DNA of 41,446 bases from Chloroflexota bacterium. GTDB lineage: Bacteria > Chloroflexota > Dehalococcoidia > Lucifugimonadales > UBA3495. A program made the translations under genes and the position numbers. The notes beneath the pieces were generated by a model that made no database searches, was not told the origin of the DNA, and worked only from the letters and a program-made list of their open reading frames with translations. Below, piece after piece: positions 34,092 to 41,446 of this stretch (position 1 is the first letter of the stretch; each line of letters opens with the position of its first letter). The stretch spans positions 1 through 41,446 of the forward strand of contig VXTR01000066.1 of assembly GCA_009837355.1 (NCBI GenBank), written 5' to 3'.

Positions 34092-35186
34092 CTATTCACC
34101 GGGCCAGCCGTCGGCGCGCTCGCCGGCGGCCAGCGCGGCCCGGATGCCCTCGGCGGCTGGCTCGGTAACCCATTGCGCCCATGCGTCTTCGTTGTTGTTC
34201 AGCCACCGGATAGCGGCATCGGCATAGCTCGCGTCCTGCTCGATTCGCCACCTGGCCAGCCCGGTGTAACTTTCGGTGTCCAGATGCCACTTGCGCAGCA
34301 TATCCACCACTTGCGGAGCTCGGCCGTCCAGCTCCGGGTTAACTCCGATCAGTACGGTGGCGTCCTCATAGGCGCAGGCTTTGTTCGTGTGCCAGCACCG
34401 GTCGCTGTACTCCGGCTCGGCCAGCCGCACCAGGTCCAACAGCAGCACCGGCTCGTTCAGGCTCTCCTGGTAACCCAGCCAGGGCTTCCTTTTCTCGTAC
34501 AGGCGGTACAGTTCTCCGTTGGCAATCTCACGGGTTCCGGGGTTCACGACGTGAACGTGCTCCGACAACCCGTATCCGGCGACCTGCGCCGTGTTCACTT
34601 CGTCGCAGGCCCACCCCACGAGGCAGGATACCAACCGCGCCTTGCCGTCGGTGTCCGCCGTGGCGAACAGTTCACGATACTGGGGGTCTTTCAGGTCTTC
34701 CACGCTGTCCAGATCGGGGTACTGCTCCTGGATGTAGGCCGGGATGACGAAAGCCGATTGCCAGGTGCTACTCAGGCTGCGACCTGCGGAAATCACGTCT
34801 CCGGCGGCCTGCGCGTCTACCCAGGCCTCATCTTGGTTGGGCAGCCAGATTTCCATGGCTACGTCAATTTCACCCTGACGCAGGCTCCTGAAGAGCGCCA
34901 GCGTCCCGCCGAACTCTGCCCGGGACGGATAGCCGTAGCCTTTCTCCACGATGTACTGGGCGATACGGTTCTGTAGTTGGGCGCTGTCCCAGTTCAGGTC
35001 GCTGAAAACGATTGGCTCTTTGGGAGGCGCAATTGTGGCCACTATGGCCTGTGTTGCCGGCAGCGGCGCGCCCGGCGACGACTGGACATCTCGTGGTTCT
35101 GCCCCTGGCGAGCAGGCAATCGCCATGGCTACTAGCGCCATTGCCAAGAGGACGACCGGCGACATGATTGCGGTTCTACCCAGCAC
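34092..35186 (-). CDS. Glycine betaine/proline-type ABC transporter substrate-binding lipoprotein, copy 1
   Basis: The 364-residue protein has a lipoprotein signal ending in IAC with C25, and the ProX/OpuAC binding domain with NWDSAQLQNRIAQYIVEKGYGY, MEIWLPNQDEAW and WLNNNEDAWAQWV. The Trp-rich segments match the aromatic cage for quaternary amines in the family. The GTG start is supported by AGGAGG (35192-35197), 5 bases away. It is a paralog of the gene at 35278 but lacks its coiled linker. A terminator lies upstream, so its expression is separated from the importer genes unless read through. It may bind a different ligand. Confidence 0.9.
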   Translation of the reverse strand: MLGRTAIMSPVVLLAMALVAMAIACSPGAEPRDVQSSPGAPLPATQAIVATIAPPKEPIVFSDLNWDSAQLQNRIAQYIVEKGYGYPSRAEFGGTLALFRSLRQGEIDVAMEIWLPNQDEAWVDAQAAGDVISAGRSLSSTWQSAFVIPAYIQEQYPDLDSVEDLKDPQYRELFATADTDGKARLVSCLVGWACDEVNTAQVAGYGLSEHVHVVNPGTREIANGELYRLYEKRKPWLGYQESLNEPVLLLDLVRLAEPEYSDRCWHTNKACAYEDATVLIGVNPELDGRAPQVVDMLRKWHLDTESYTGLARWRIEQDASYADAAIRWLNNNEDAWAQWVTEPAAEGIRAALAAGERADGWPGE

Positions 35187-35204
35187 ATCAGCCTCCTGAT
35201 AACT

Positions 35205-35239
35205 AAAAAGCGGGGCAGTCTGCGTAGAGACCGCCCCGC
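35205..35239 (-). terminator. Rho-independent terminator after binding-protein copy 2
   Basis: On the minus strand a 12-bp stem with one mismatch (arms 35228-35239 and 35210-35221, loop 35222-35227) is followed by TTTTT at 35209-35205. It ends the 35278-36474 transcript and insulates or attenuates copy 1 downstream. Confidence 0.85.
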
Positions 35240-35277
35240 CCGTGTGGGTAACGTGGTTGAGTGAATCGCGCGTGCGA

Positions 35278-36474
35278 CTACTCGGTGGGCCAGCCGTCGG
35301 CTTCCTCGCCGGTGCTCAGCGCGGCCTGGATGCCCTCGGCGGCTTCGTTGGTAACCCAACCGCCCCATACGTCGGCGTTGTTGTTCAACCACCACAGGGC
35401 CGTTGCCTTGACGTCGGCATCGGGGTTCTGGCCCTGCCAGCGTGCAACTTCCTTGTAGATGTCGATGTTGAAATCCCAATTGCGCAGCATTTCAACTACG
35501 TCGGGAGCCTCGCCGGGCAGGTTGGGATTGACCGCGATGAGGATCGTGGCGTCCTGGTAGCCACAGGCTTTGTCGGAGTTCCAGCAAGCATCGCTGTACG
35601 CCGGTTCTTCCAGGCGAACCAGGTCCAGGATGAGCGCCGGGTCGTTGGTGCCCCACTGGTAGCCCAGCCAGGGCTCCTCGCGCTCATACGCGCCGTACAG
35701 GTCGGCGTTCAGCGCGGCGCCGTCGCCGGGGTTAATGATTTCCACGTGGTCGGAAAGGCCATAGCCCGCAACCTGTGCGGCGTTCACGGTTTCACAGGCC
35801 CAGCCGATGATGCAGGATACGAGGCGAGCCTTGTCGCCGGTCTCCGCGGTCTGGAACAGTTCCTTGTACTGTGGGTCTTTCAGGTCTTCCACGCTGTCCA
35901 GGTCCGGATACTGCTCTTGCAGGTAGGCCGGAATGACAAAGGCCGACTGCCAGTCCTTGCCTAGGCTCTGGCCTACGGAAAGCACTGCACCCTCCTCCCG
36001 AGCTTCGTTCCAGGCTTCGTTCTGGTTGGGCAGCCAGATTTCCATTGTTACGTCGGTGTCGCCATTCTTCAGACCCTGGAACAGGGGCAGCGTCGCGCCG
36101 AACTTCACGTCGGTAGGATAGCCGTAGCCCTTCTCGACGATGTACTGGGCGATACGGTTCTGCAGCAAGGCGCTGGACCAGTTCAGGTCGCCGAAAATGA
36201 TGGTCTCTTTCGGCCCTTCAGGAGCCATAACTTCGACCTCGACGACTTTCTCGACTTCCTTAACCACTTCCTCGGTTACGACCCGCGTAACCTCGACCTG
36301 CTCTTGCTCAGTCACTACTCGGGTGACCTCGACCTCAACAGGAGCCGCCTGCTCGGTCACCACGCGGGTAACCTCAATGGTCTGGGGTTCGGCCGGCGCA
36401 CAAGCGGCTACGGCGAGAACCGTAACCAGGGCCATTGCCATGGCCAGGGCGAATAATCTGTACTTGGTGAACAA
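35278..36474 (-). CDS. Glycine betaine/proline-type ABC transporter substrate-binding lipoprotein, copy 2
   Basis: The 398-residue lipoprotein has a signal ending VAAC (C25). Between it and the binding domain is a charged repeat linker with three VTRVVTE copies followed by VVKEVEKVVEVEV, a stretch typical of Chloroflexota lipoproteins and probably a coiled tether to the membrane. The binding domain repeats the NW, EIWLPNQ and WLNNNADVWGGWV segments of copy 1. The TTG start at 36474 follows GGGAGGG. It has its own promoter (36536-36564) although it lies downstream of proW. Ligand specificity is not determined. Confidence 0.9.
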   Translation of the reverse strand: MFTKYRLFALAMAMALVTVLAVAACAPAEPQTIEVTRVVTEQAAPVEVEVTRVVTEQEQVEVTRVVTEEVVKEVEKVVEVEVMAPEGPKETIIFGDLNWSSALLQNRIAQYIVEKGYGYPTDVKFGATLPLFQGLKNGDTDVTMEIWLPNQNEAWNEAREEGAVLSVGQSLGKDWQSAFVIPAYLQEQYPDLDSVEDLKDPQYKELFQTAETGDKARLVSCIIGWACETVNAAQVAGYGLSDHVEIINPGDGAALNADLYGAYEREEPWLGYQWGTNDPALILDLVRLEEPAYSDACWNSDKACGYQDATILIAVNPNLPGEAPDVVEMLRNWDFNIDIYKEVARWQGQNPDADVKATALWWLNNNADVWGGWVTNEAAEGIQAALSTGEEADGWPTE

Positions 36475-36535
36475 AGTGATTCCCTCCCTCAGGGTGAGTT
36501 GCCGGGGTTCCCGGCGCTACAGTTTGGTGAGGCTG

Positions 36536-36564
36536 ATTATCCCAACGTTGATTATCGTTGTCAA
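36536..36564 (-). promoter_or_regulatory. Sigma-70-type promoter for binding-protein copy 2
   Basis: On the minus strand TTGACA (36564-36559), a 17-base spacer and GATAAT (36541-36536). The predicted start is near 36529, giving a 55-base leader. The -35 matches the consensus fully and the -10 in 5 of 6 positions. Confidence 0.8.
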
Positions 36565-36582
36565 TCCGACGATTGTTGCACG

Positions 36583-36607
36583 AATCGCATTACATAATGA
36601 TGCGATT
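36583..36607. promoter_or_regulatory. Palindrome upstream of the copy 2 promoter (possible operator)
   Basis: AATCGCAT and ATGCGATT form an 8-base perfect inverted repeat with a 9-base centre, about 20-45 bases upstream of the -35. The permease gene ends at 36643. It may be an osmosensing or ligand-regulator site, or a weak terminator for proW; there is no T run. Confidence 0.45.
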
Positions 36608-36642
36608 TCGTATCCGCCATGGTCATTGAATGTTACGCCGAC

Positions 36643-37731
36643 CTAGTGCCCGGCGCTCAATGCCTCTTGCCGTCCGCGGGCTACTGCCTGCGTCAGCCGG
36701 TCAATCACGATAGCCATGAACACGATGGACAGGCCGGCGATTACGCCGTTGCCCACTTCGTTCTTCTGGATGGCGCGGAGCACGTTGTCGCCCAGGCCGC
36801 CCGCCGCCACCATGCTGGCGATGGTTACCATGGCCAGGGCCATCATCGTGGTCTGGTTCACGCCTGCCATTATCGTCGGCAATGCCATTGGAACCTGCAC
36901 CTTGGTCAACAGCTGCAGCGACGATGCCCCGAATGACCGGGCCGCCTCCACGGTTTCCGGTGAAACCTGCCGTATGCCCAGGTTGGTCAATCGGATGACC
37001 GGCGGCACCGCGTAGATGATGGTGGCGAAAATGCCGGCTGGCTTACCCAGCCCGAAGAACAGGATGCCGGGTATCAGGTACACGAAGCTGGGCATCGTCT
37101 GCATCCCGTCAAGGATCGGGCGCATAATCCGGTCTGCCGTTTGATTGCGCGCTCCCAGCACTCCCAGCGGCAATCCGATGCCCACCGACAGCGCCACGGC
37201 CACCACCATCAACGCGACGGTGTCAATCATCGGCTCCCAGAGGCCCATAAAGCCGATGAACAGAAATGCGAACGCCGTGAAAAACATCATCGCCCAGCGC
37301 CCCACCGCGAAAGAGGCTAGGGTCAAGCCAAGCACCAGCGCCGGCCAGGGCAGCCACTTCAAGCCGTCCTCCAGATAGTTCAGGGCGTAGGTGATAGCGG
37401 TCTTTATCCCTCCAAACAGCCAGGCCCCTTTCACGGTCACCCACTTGGTCCCGGCGTCAATGGCGTCGCCGGTAACGTCGCGCAGCGACCGGGGAAAGCT
37501 GGTGGAGCCGTCGCTGGATGCCACGTAGGTTACCGTGGTGGGATATTCCATCCCCGGACCCCAAATCGCCAGGCTGATGATCATTACGGCGATGACCAGG
37601 ACTGCGCCGCCCAACCACCAGTATTTGGCCGGCACGTCGCCCAGGGCGAAACGCGGCGTAGGTTCGCCGGATTGCGGTTCGGTGGCAGGCGCAGCAGCGC
37701 TGTCCGCCCGGTTTCCGGTTATCGCTGCCAT
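36643..37731 (-). CDS. proW: Glycine betaine/proline-type ABC transporter permease
   Basis: The 362-residue protein has several transmembrane helices and the BPD permease signature EAARSFGASSLQLLTKVQVPMALPTIMAG at about 280-308. It opens with a soluble stretch (1-35), a first membrane segment (about 36-55), a loop of about 60 residues, then the core. The long N-terminal soluble part and additional loop are in the ProW style. It starts 53 bases after the ATPase gene ends, forming an operon with it. Quaternary-amine import is by family and context. Confidence 0.9.
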   Translation of the reverse strand: MAAITGNRADSAAAPATEPQSGEPTPRFALGDVPAKYWWLGGAVLVIAVMIISLAIWGPGMEYPTTVTYVASSDGSTSFPRSLRDVTGDAIDAGTKWVTVKGAWLFGGIKTAITYALNYLEDGLKWLPWPALVLGLTLASFAVGRWAMMFFTAFAFLFIGFMGLWEPMIDTVALMVVAVALSVGIGLPLGVLGARNQTADRIMRPILDGMQTMPSFVYLIPGILFFGLGKPAGIFATIIYAVPPVIRLTNLGIRQVSPETVEAARSFGASSLQLLTKVQVPMALPTIMAGVNQTTMMALAMVTIASMVAAGGLGDNVLRAIQKNEVGNGVIAGLSIVFMAIVIDRLTQAVARGRQEALSAGH

Positions 37732-37784
37732 GTGCTTCCCTCCTCAGAATTGCACGCGGGGGTTGGAGAGCGTTTCCGGCCCCC

Positions 37785-39101
37785 CTACTCTGCGGCCAGG
37801 GCCGCGTTCTCCGCCGCGTTGGCCTCGTAGTCGGTGTTGGGGCTGGAGGTTTCGGCGATGGCCTCGGCCAGCGCGCTCCGGTGCACTTCTCCAACCAGTG
37901 TGTTGTCGTCATCAATGACGGGCACCGGCCAATCGCTGCCCATGGCCAGGGGTATCAGTTCGTCAAAGGTGGTTGCCGGGCTGACGGCGCCGTATTCCCG
38001 GTCAACGTACTCCCAGGCCTCGTCCAACCGCCGCACTCCGGCGCGCAGAGCCCGTTCCGCGTTGGCGATGGTCAGCAATCCCAGGTAGTGTTCCCGCATA
38101 TCCACCACCCAGGCGGCGTCGCCGTCCCCGTTGCCGATGGTGTGCAGGGCGGCCCGGGGCCCTTGATGCCCCATCACGGTGGCCTTCGGCGTTACCATAA
38201 CCTTGCTGGCCGTTAGCACGCTTTCCAGCCGCACGTCCTGGGTGAAGTCGCCCACGTATTCGTCCTCGGGGCGGAGCACGATGTCCTCCGGCGAGCCGAT
38301 TTGCGCCACCTGCCCGTCGTGCATGATGGCGATGCGGTCGCCCAGTTTGAGGGCTTCATTGAGGTCGTGGGTGATGAACACGATGGTCTTGTGAAGCTCG
38401 GTTTGCAGCCGCAGCAGTTCATCCTGCATCTGCCGGCGAATCAGCGGGTCCAGGCCGCTGAAGGGCTCGTCCATCAGCATGATGTCCGTGTCAACGGCCA
38501 GGGCGCGGGCCAGGCCGACCCGCTGCTGCATCCCGCCGGACAGTTGCCGGGGGTAAGCGTCTTCCCACCCGGCCAGGCCCACCAGTTCCAGCACGTCCCG
38601 GACCCGTGTGTTGCGCTCCTCTTTGGTCACGCCCTGCACTTCCAGTCCCCAACCGGCGTTTTCCAGCACGTTGCGGTGAGGCTGCAGGCCGTAGTGCTGG
38701 AAGACCATCGCGATTTTGCCCCGGCGAAACTCCATCAATTCCTTGTCCGACATCTGCGTGATGTTTTCACCGTCGATGACCACCGAGCCGGCGGTGGGTT
38801 CAATCAGGCGTATCAGGCAGCGCACCATCGTTGACTTGCCGCTGCCGGACAGCCCCATAATCACGAAGGTCTCGCCCCGGTTCACGCTGAAGGAAACGTC
38901 CTGCAACCCCACCACGTTGCCGAATTCGCTCTGGAAGAAAGGCTTGTCCTTGTCGGCATACTCAGGTAGCAAAACCCGTTCTGGGTTCCTGCCGAAAACC
39001 TTCCAAATCGAGCTGACCTCGATGAACGGCCGGTCGTCTTCCCTCGAACTCCCGTCCAATAAACTCCCGTTGCCTTCGGTTGTTTCGTCAGCGGCGACCA
39101 T
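37785..39101 (-). CDS. proV: Glycine betaine/proline-type ABC transporter ATP-binding protein with CBS-like tail
   Basis: The 438-residue ATPase has the ProV N-terminal segment, Walker A GLSGSGKST, the signature LSGGMQQRVGLARAL and Walker B IMLMDEPFSGLD, with FITHD for the H-loop. A C-terminal region from about residue 280 contains CBS-like repeats, which in OpuA sense ionic strength and gate transport. The ATG at 39101 follows GGAGGAG; a longer frame begins at 39128. It is first in the operon with proW. A weak TTGACA with poor -10 lies about 60-90 bases upstream. Confidence 0.93.
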   Translation of the reverse strand: MVAADETTEGNGSLLDGSSREDDRPFIEVSSIWKVFGRNPERVLLPEYADKDKPFFQSEFGNVVGLQDVSFSVNRGETFVIMGLSGSGKSTMVRCLIRLIEPTAGSVVIDGENITQMSDKELMEFRRGKIAMVFQHYGLQPHRNVLENAGWGLEVQGVTKEERNTRVRDVLELVGLAGWEDAYPRQLSGGMQQRVGLARALAVDTDIMLMDEPFSGLDPLIRRQMQDELLRLQTELHKTIVFITHDLNEALKLGDRIAIMHDGQVAQIGSPEDIVLRPEDEYVGDFTQDVRLESVLTASKVMVTPKATVMGHQGPRAALHTIGNGDGDAAWVVDMREHYLGLLTIANAERALRAGVRRLDEAWEYVDREYGAVSPATTFDELIPLAMGSDWPVPVIDDDNTLVGEVHRSALAEAIAETSSPNTDYEANAAENAALAAE

Positions 39102-39368
39102 GGTTAAACTCCTCCGTTGGCGGGGCAAACCCGTTTGAGTCGCCCGCTACTGGAGGTTCACCGTAGGCCGGGCACAATCGTTTTGTCAACCCTGCCAGTA
39201 TTCCGAGAAAATTGTGAAACTGCCGTTGTGATTGAACAGCGGCTGAAATTCGTTGTATAAGCGACGATTTCCGTAATCGCGCGATTGACATCGTAGCTCC
39301 GTTTTCCCGACCCCTCCCATTCATCTCACATGGACCTTGCGACCGTCCATCAACTTGGAGGTGCTATC

Positions 39369-39605
39369 TTGGATTGGACAATGACGATCGCATTCCTAGT
39401 GGTATTGCTGATGCTGATATTGGCGTTGGTGCACATCAGCATCCTAGTAGTACAGCTATCGACAATAGAGCACCTATACCGACAGGCCATAGCGCGTTTA
39501 CACACCTGCGGGTGCGATATGCCCCTACCGCAGCCACCAGCAAAGACGCCGTTCCTACGAAGGCTAAAGCAAGCTTTTTTGGAAAGTGGACTCCCAAAGG
39601 AATGA
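39369..39605 (+). CDS. Possible small single-pass membrane protein
   Basis: A TTG at 39369 follows GGAGG (39357-39361) by 7 bases. The 78-residue product has one long hydrophobic helix at about 4-30, then HTCGCD, a Pro-rich stretch and a basic tail (FLRRLKQ). It overlaps an opposite-strand reading frame (39436-39750) that is also hydrophobic; only one may be real. An upstream ATG at 39330 lacks a ribosome binding site. Function is unknown. Confidence 0.4.
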   Translation: MDWTMTIAFLVVLLMLILALVHISILVVQLSTIEHLYRQAIARLHTCGCDMPLPQPPAKTPFLRRLKQAFLESGLPKE

Positions 39606-39750
39606 GCTCGCAGTAGTCGTCTTTCCATCGTTCCCAATCGATTCCCTCCGTTAGGCTATTCGTGCGAGGTACGCACTCAGCCCACAGAAAAATCGCCCCT
39701 GCCGCCACCAGGGTTACAACAGTAATTACGACCAGGATTCTCTGATTCAT
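39436..39750 (-). CDS. Possible small membrane protein, antisense to the previous frame
   Basis: From ATG 39750 the 104-residue product has three hydrophobic segments (about 4-22, 62-78 and 86-102) separated by a Trp-, Asp- and Lys-containing loop, resembling a real small membrane protein. No ribosome binding site is visible before ATG 39750 or before GTG 39795. Codon use does not settle which strand is coding. Confidence 0.4.
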   Translation of the reverse strand: MNQRILVVITVVTLVAAGAIFLWAECVPRTNSLTEGIDWERWKDDYCELIPLGVHFPKKLALAFVGTASLLVAAVGAYRTRRCVNALWPVGIGALLSIAVLLGC

Positions 39751-39856
39751 AATGGCACTGGAGGGCCGCGCATAGGAACTTGTTTGTGTGGCCACTCGCC
39801 AGGATATGTCCGAGGCAATTCGGTAGTCAACAACGGATGCAGTTACGGTGCCGCTG

Positions 39857-41191
39857 CTAACCCACCCGCATACGCCGCATCTTGGCGTAGTCGTTGGCTT
39901 TGAGATGGGCCAGCACAGTCGCCAAGTAGGACAAGCGGGATATCTTCACGTGCAGGCTGACCTTTTCGATCTCCAAGCACTGGTGCTGGTCCAGCAGGCG
40001 CGAGTGCTTGCCGCTGCGGAAATACCGCTCGATTGCCGGTCGCATCTTGTAAATCCGATTCCACTCATCGGTGAACCGGGGCAGGATTCCGACGATGCGT
40101 AGCAGCCTCCCCTCCGGTTTCTCCCACACCTCAGAGTCGCAGTAGCGCGACCAATCCATCTTATGCTTAAGGGCACATCCCTGCCCGGGGCAGCGGAACA
40201 GGTGGCCTTGTTCGGGGTCTGTCCTGACGTACTCCATGGGTTTCCCGCCCAAGCAGGTGGGACGACCGTCAGCAGTGTAGATACCGTCGAACAGTCTGCT
40301 CCCATCCTCGTCCTTGCGTGGGCGGGGCACGGCGACGACGGGAACGATGCCGAGGTTAACCAAGTGCTTTAGCCGTTCCAGCCCTGCATAGGCTTTATCG
40401 GCGACGAGGTACTGGATTGACATCCAAGAATGAAGACGTTGGACTTCCGCCAGGACCTTAGGCAGCTGAGGCCCGTCTCCTGCGTTGGCCGGCAGGACGA
40501 TTCCGCCCAACGGGAGTCCGTAGTATGTGTCCGCAACCTCGTGCACCTTATAGCCGTAGAACAGCTCAACATCTTTGCTGGTTTCGCTCTTATTCTTGGG
40601 AGTTCGGTATCCCCACGTGGCATCCGAGTCTGCCGGCCGGTGCCGTCGCGGGTTGCCGTAGGCCTCTACATCGGTGGAGTCCATGGCGACGTACTTGCCC
40701 AGCACGGGAGCGTCGGCCGGGACAATTCCCGCGGCTTGGAGGCGCCCCAGCTCGGTCCCAACTTCGACCACTACTTCGGCGTAAATCTCGTCGATATCAT
40801 TCTGGTGTGCGGAAAGCAATTTCTTGAAGCGCGAGTAGGCACTCTCTGATGGTGCCTGATTCAAGCCGCACAGTGCGAGCCATTTGGGGTTGGCGTCCAG
40901 TTCGGCCAAGAACCGGTTGGCATATCGGATGTTCAGGACGTGCTGTAAGCAGTGTGCGCTAAGTTTGGCCATCGCACCGTATCCCTTTCGCCCGTCTGTC
41001 CGGTGGGCATTGTCTAGAGTGGCAACCAAGGTACCAGCGCGCCGCTGCACCGATCCGACGACGACGGCCAGAAAGCCATCGCCGCTCTTCGGCGAGGGCG
41101 AAGATGGCGATTGGCCGGAATACCGGCATGAATCGGCAAGGCCAATGCCTTGCGCATCGCGGCCGGCTGATATATCATCCGTGAGTACCAC
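39857..41191 (-). CDS. Insertion-sequence transposase (DDE type)
   Basis: The 444-residue frame has an N-terminal DUF772-like transposase region (GRKGYGAMAKLSAHCLQHVLN...ANRFLAELDANPKWLALCGLNQAPSESAYSRFKKLL) followed by an RNase-H-like DDE core: VAMDSTDVEAYG (first Asp), YLVADKAYAG (second Asp) and a C-terminal Glu in AIERYF. A CPGQGCALKHK insertion with cysteines lies between the second Asp and the final Glu. The true start is uncertain: the first 60 or so residues look non-coding, and homology seems to begin near LDNAHRTDGRKGYG, upstream of the ATG at 40972. The frame is intact, so the copy could be active. Confidence 0.88.
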   Translation of the reverse strand: MVLTDDISAGRDAQGIGLADSCRYSGQSPSSPSPKSGDGFLAVVVGSVQRRAGTLVATLDNAHRTDGRKGYGAMAKLSAHCLQHVLNIRYANRFLAELDANPKWLALCGLNQAPSESAYSRFKKLLSAHQNDIDEIYAEVVVEVGTELGRLQAAGIVPADAPVLGKYVAMDSTDVEAYGNPRRHRPADSDATWGYRTPKNKSETSKDVELFYGYKVHEVADTYYGLPLGGIVLPANAGDGPQLPKVLAEVQRLHSWMSIQYLVADKAYAGLERLKHLVNLGIVPVVAVPRPRKDEDGSRLFDGIYTADGRPTCLGGKPMEYVRTDPEQGHLFRCPGQGCALKHKMDWSRYCDSEVWEKPEGRLLRIVGILPRFTDEWNRIYKMRPAIERYFRSGKHSRLLDQHQCLEIEKVSLHVKISRLSYLATVLAHLKANDYAKMRRMRVG

Positions 41192-41227
41192 GGAGCTGAC
41201 CTCTGCTAAGGGTGCGCTGTGGGAACC

Positions 41228-41262
41228 GACCGTTGGGGAATGCCATCCCTAACGGTCTTTTT
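41228..41262 (+). terminator. Rho-independent terminator right of the transposase
   Basis: GACCGTTGGGGA (41228-41239) pairs with TCCCTAACGGTC (41246-41257) with one mismatch around ATGCCA, followed by TTTTT (41258-41262). It stops transcripts moving rightward, that is, opposite to the transposase gene. Elements often carry such barriers near their ends. Confidence 0.8.
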
Positions 41263-41345
41263 CCTGTTGACGTTGCTAGAACAAATGTATCATTTATCTC
41301 GGGCCCGTGTGCTTGATGATTGTGACGTGGTCTCCAGAACTGAAT

Positions 41346-41373
41346 GGATTGCCACTGCGGCGAGTGGCAATCC
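41346..41373. repeat. Perfect 11-bp hairpin near the window's right end
   Basis: GGATTGCCACT and AGTGGCAATCC pair perfectly around GCGGCG. No T run follows. It may be another intergenic palindromic repeat or an element-end structure. Confidence 0.6.
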
Positions 41374-41415
41374 CCCTCAATATTGCCCGGCGGTTCTGTC
41401 CAATTTCTGCGGGGT

Positions 41416-41425
41416 ATGATATAAT
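41416..41425 (+). promoter_or_regulatory. Extended -10 promoter element reading out of the window
   Basis: TGATATAAT carries a perfect TATAAT (41420-41425) with the TGn extension. No good -35 is seen at 17 bases. Any gene it serves lies beyond 41446. Confidence 0.5.
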
Positions 41426-41446
41426 CGCTGGCACATAAAACGCAAA

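Larger units (their letters stand above)
39845..41262. mobile_element. Insertion sequence carrying the transposase; ends not resolved
   Basis: The transposase fixes an element here. I could not find matching terminal inverted repeats or a target-site duplication in the bases on either side, so the stated limits are approximate. The right end may fall beyond the terminator at 41228-41262 or outside the window. Confidence 0.55.

Noticed and set aside
39160-39189. TTGACA-like box on the minus strand upstream of the proV gene.
   Set aside because: The -35 is perfect but the best -10 at 17-18 bases (TACGGT) matches only half the consensus, so I do not list it as a promoter.

Overview
The window is a high-GC bacterial chromosome segment, very probably from the phylum Chloroflexota and possibly a marine or sponge-associated SAR202-like lineage. 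The support is indirect. There is a lipoprotein with the VTRVVTE-type linker repeats common in Chloroflexota. There are three luciferase-like (LLM) flavin/F420 oxidoreductases in about 13 kb, plus Rieske dioxygenase subunits, carboxymuconolactone-decarboxylase-like proteins, an RraA-like aldolase, an amidase and an amidohydrolase. This mix is reported for SAR202 genomes thought to oxidise recalcitrant organic matter. No rRNA, tRNA or other phylogenetic marker was seen, so the placement is inference. Coding is dense on both strands, with many 4-bp overlaps and GTG/TTG starts backed by good ribosome binding sites.

Layout. 1-2.9 kb: the 3' end of recQ converges on a nickel superoxide dismutase gene across two palindromes, followed by a small lipoprotein. 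2.9-6.4 kb: ilvD with a recognisable promoter, a crotonase-family gene and two membrane proteins, one a putative metalloprotease. 6.4-9.5 kb: a relic of a 3-hydroxyisobutyrate-dehydrogenase-like gene, a lower-GC block with one DUF262/DUF1524 defence-type gene, then an intact copy of the same dehydrogenase. 9.5-12.8 kb: Rieske dioxygenase alpha and beta genes, two tiny genes and a DinB/maleylpyruvate-isomerase-like gene, closely spaced. 12.8-13.8 kb: a HicB-like gene and an AT-rich orphan gene with a near-consensus promoter. 13.8-19.3 kb: LLM oxidoreductase, ABC exporter, NMT1/SsuA-like protein and amidohydrolase. 19.3-23.8 kb, minus strand: amidase with a GatC/AtzG-like small partner, and a TldE/TldD protease pair. 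23.8-27.7 kb, minus strand: an AT-rich GIY-YIG gene, a carboxymuconolactone-decarboxylase-like gene, two LLM oxidoreductases and a TlpA-like lipoprotein. 27.7-32.7 kb: AI-2E-family membrane protein, a radical-SAM-like protein lacking the iron-sulfur cysteines, a DUF1800 protein and an NHL beta-propeller. 32.7-39.1 kb, minus strand: a second decarboxylase-like gene, an RraA-like gene and a complete glycine-betaine/proline-type ABC importer with two binding-protein paralogs. 39.3-41.4 kb: two mutually antisense small membrane ORFs and an insertion-sequence transposase.

Taken together, the cargo looks like uptake and oxidative breakdown of organic compounds (dioxygenase, LLM monooxygenases, crotonase, dehydrogenase, amidase, amidohydrolase, RraA-like aldolase) with compatible-solute import and oxidative-stress defence. 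Lower-GC single-gene islets with nuclease or defence flavour are inserted between these operons. The strongest leads are the split dehydrogenase around the DUF262 gene, the cysteine-less radical-SAM homolog, and the two uncharacterised small genes in the dioxygenase cluster. I did not find a system I can confidently call new.
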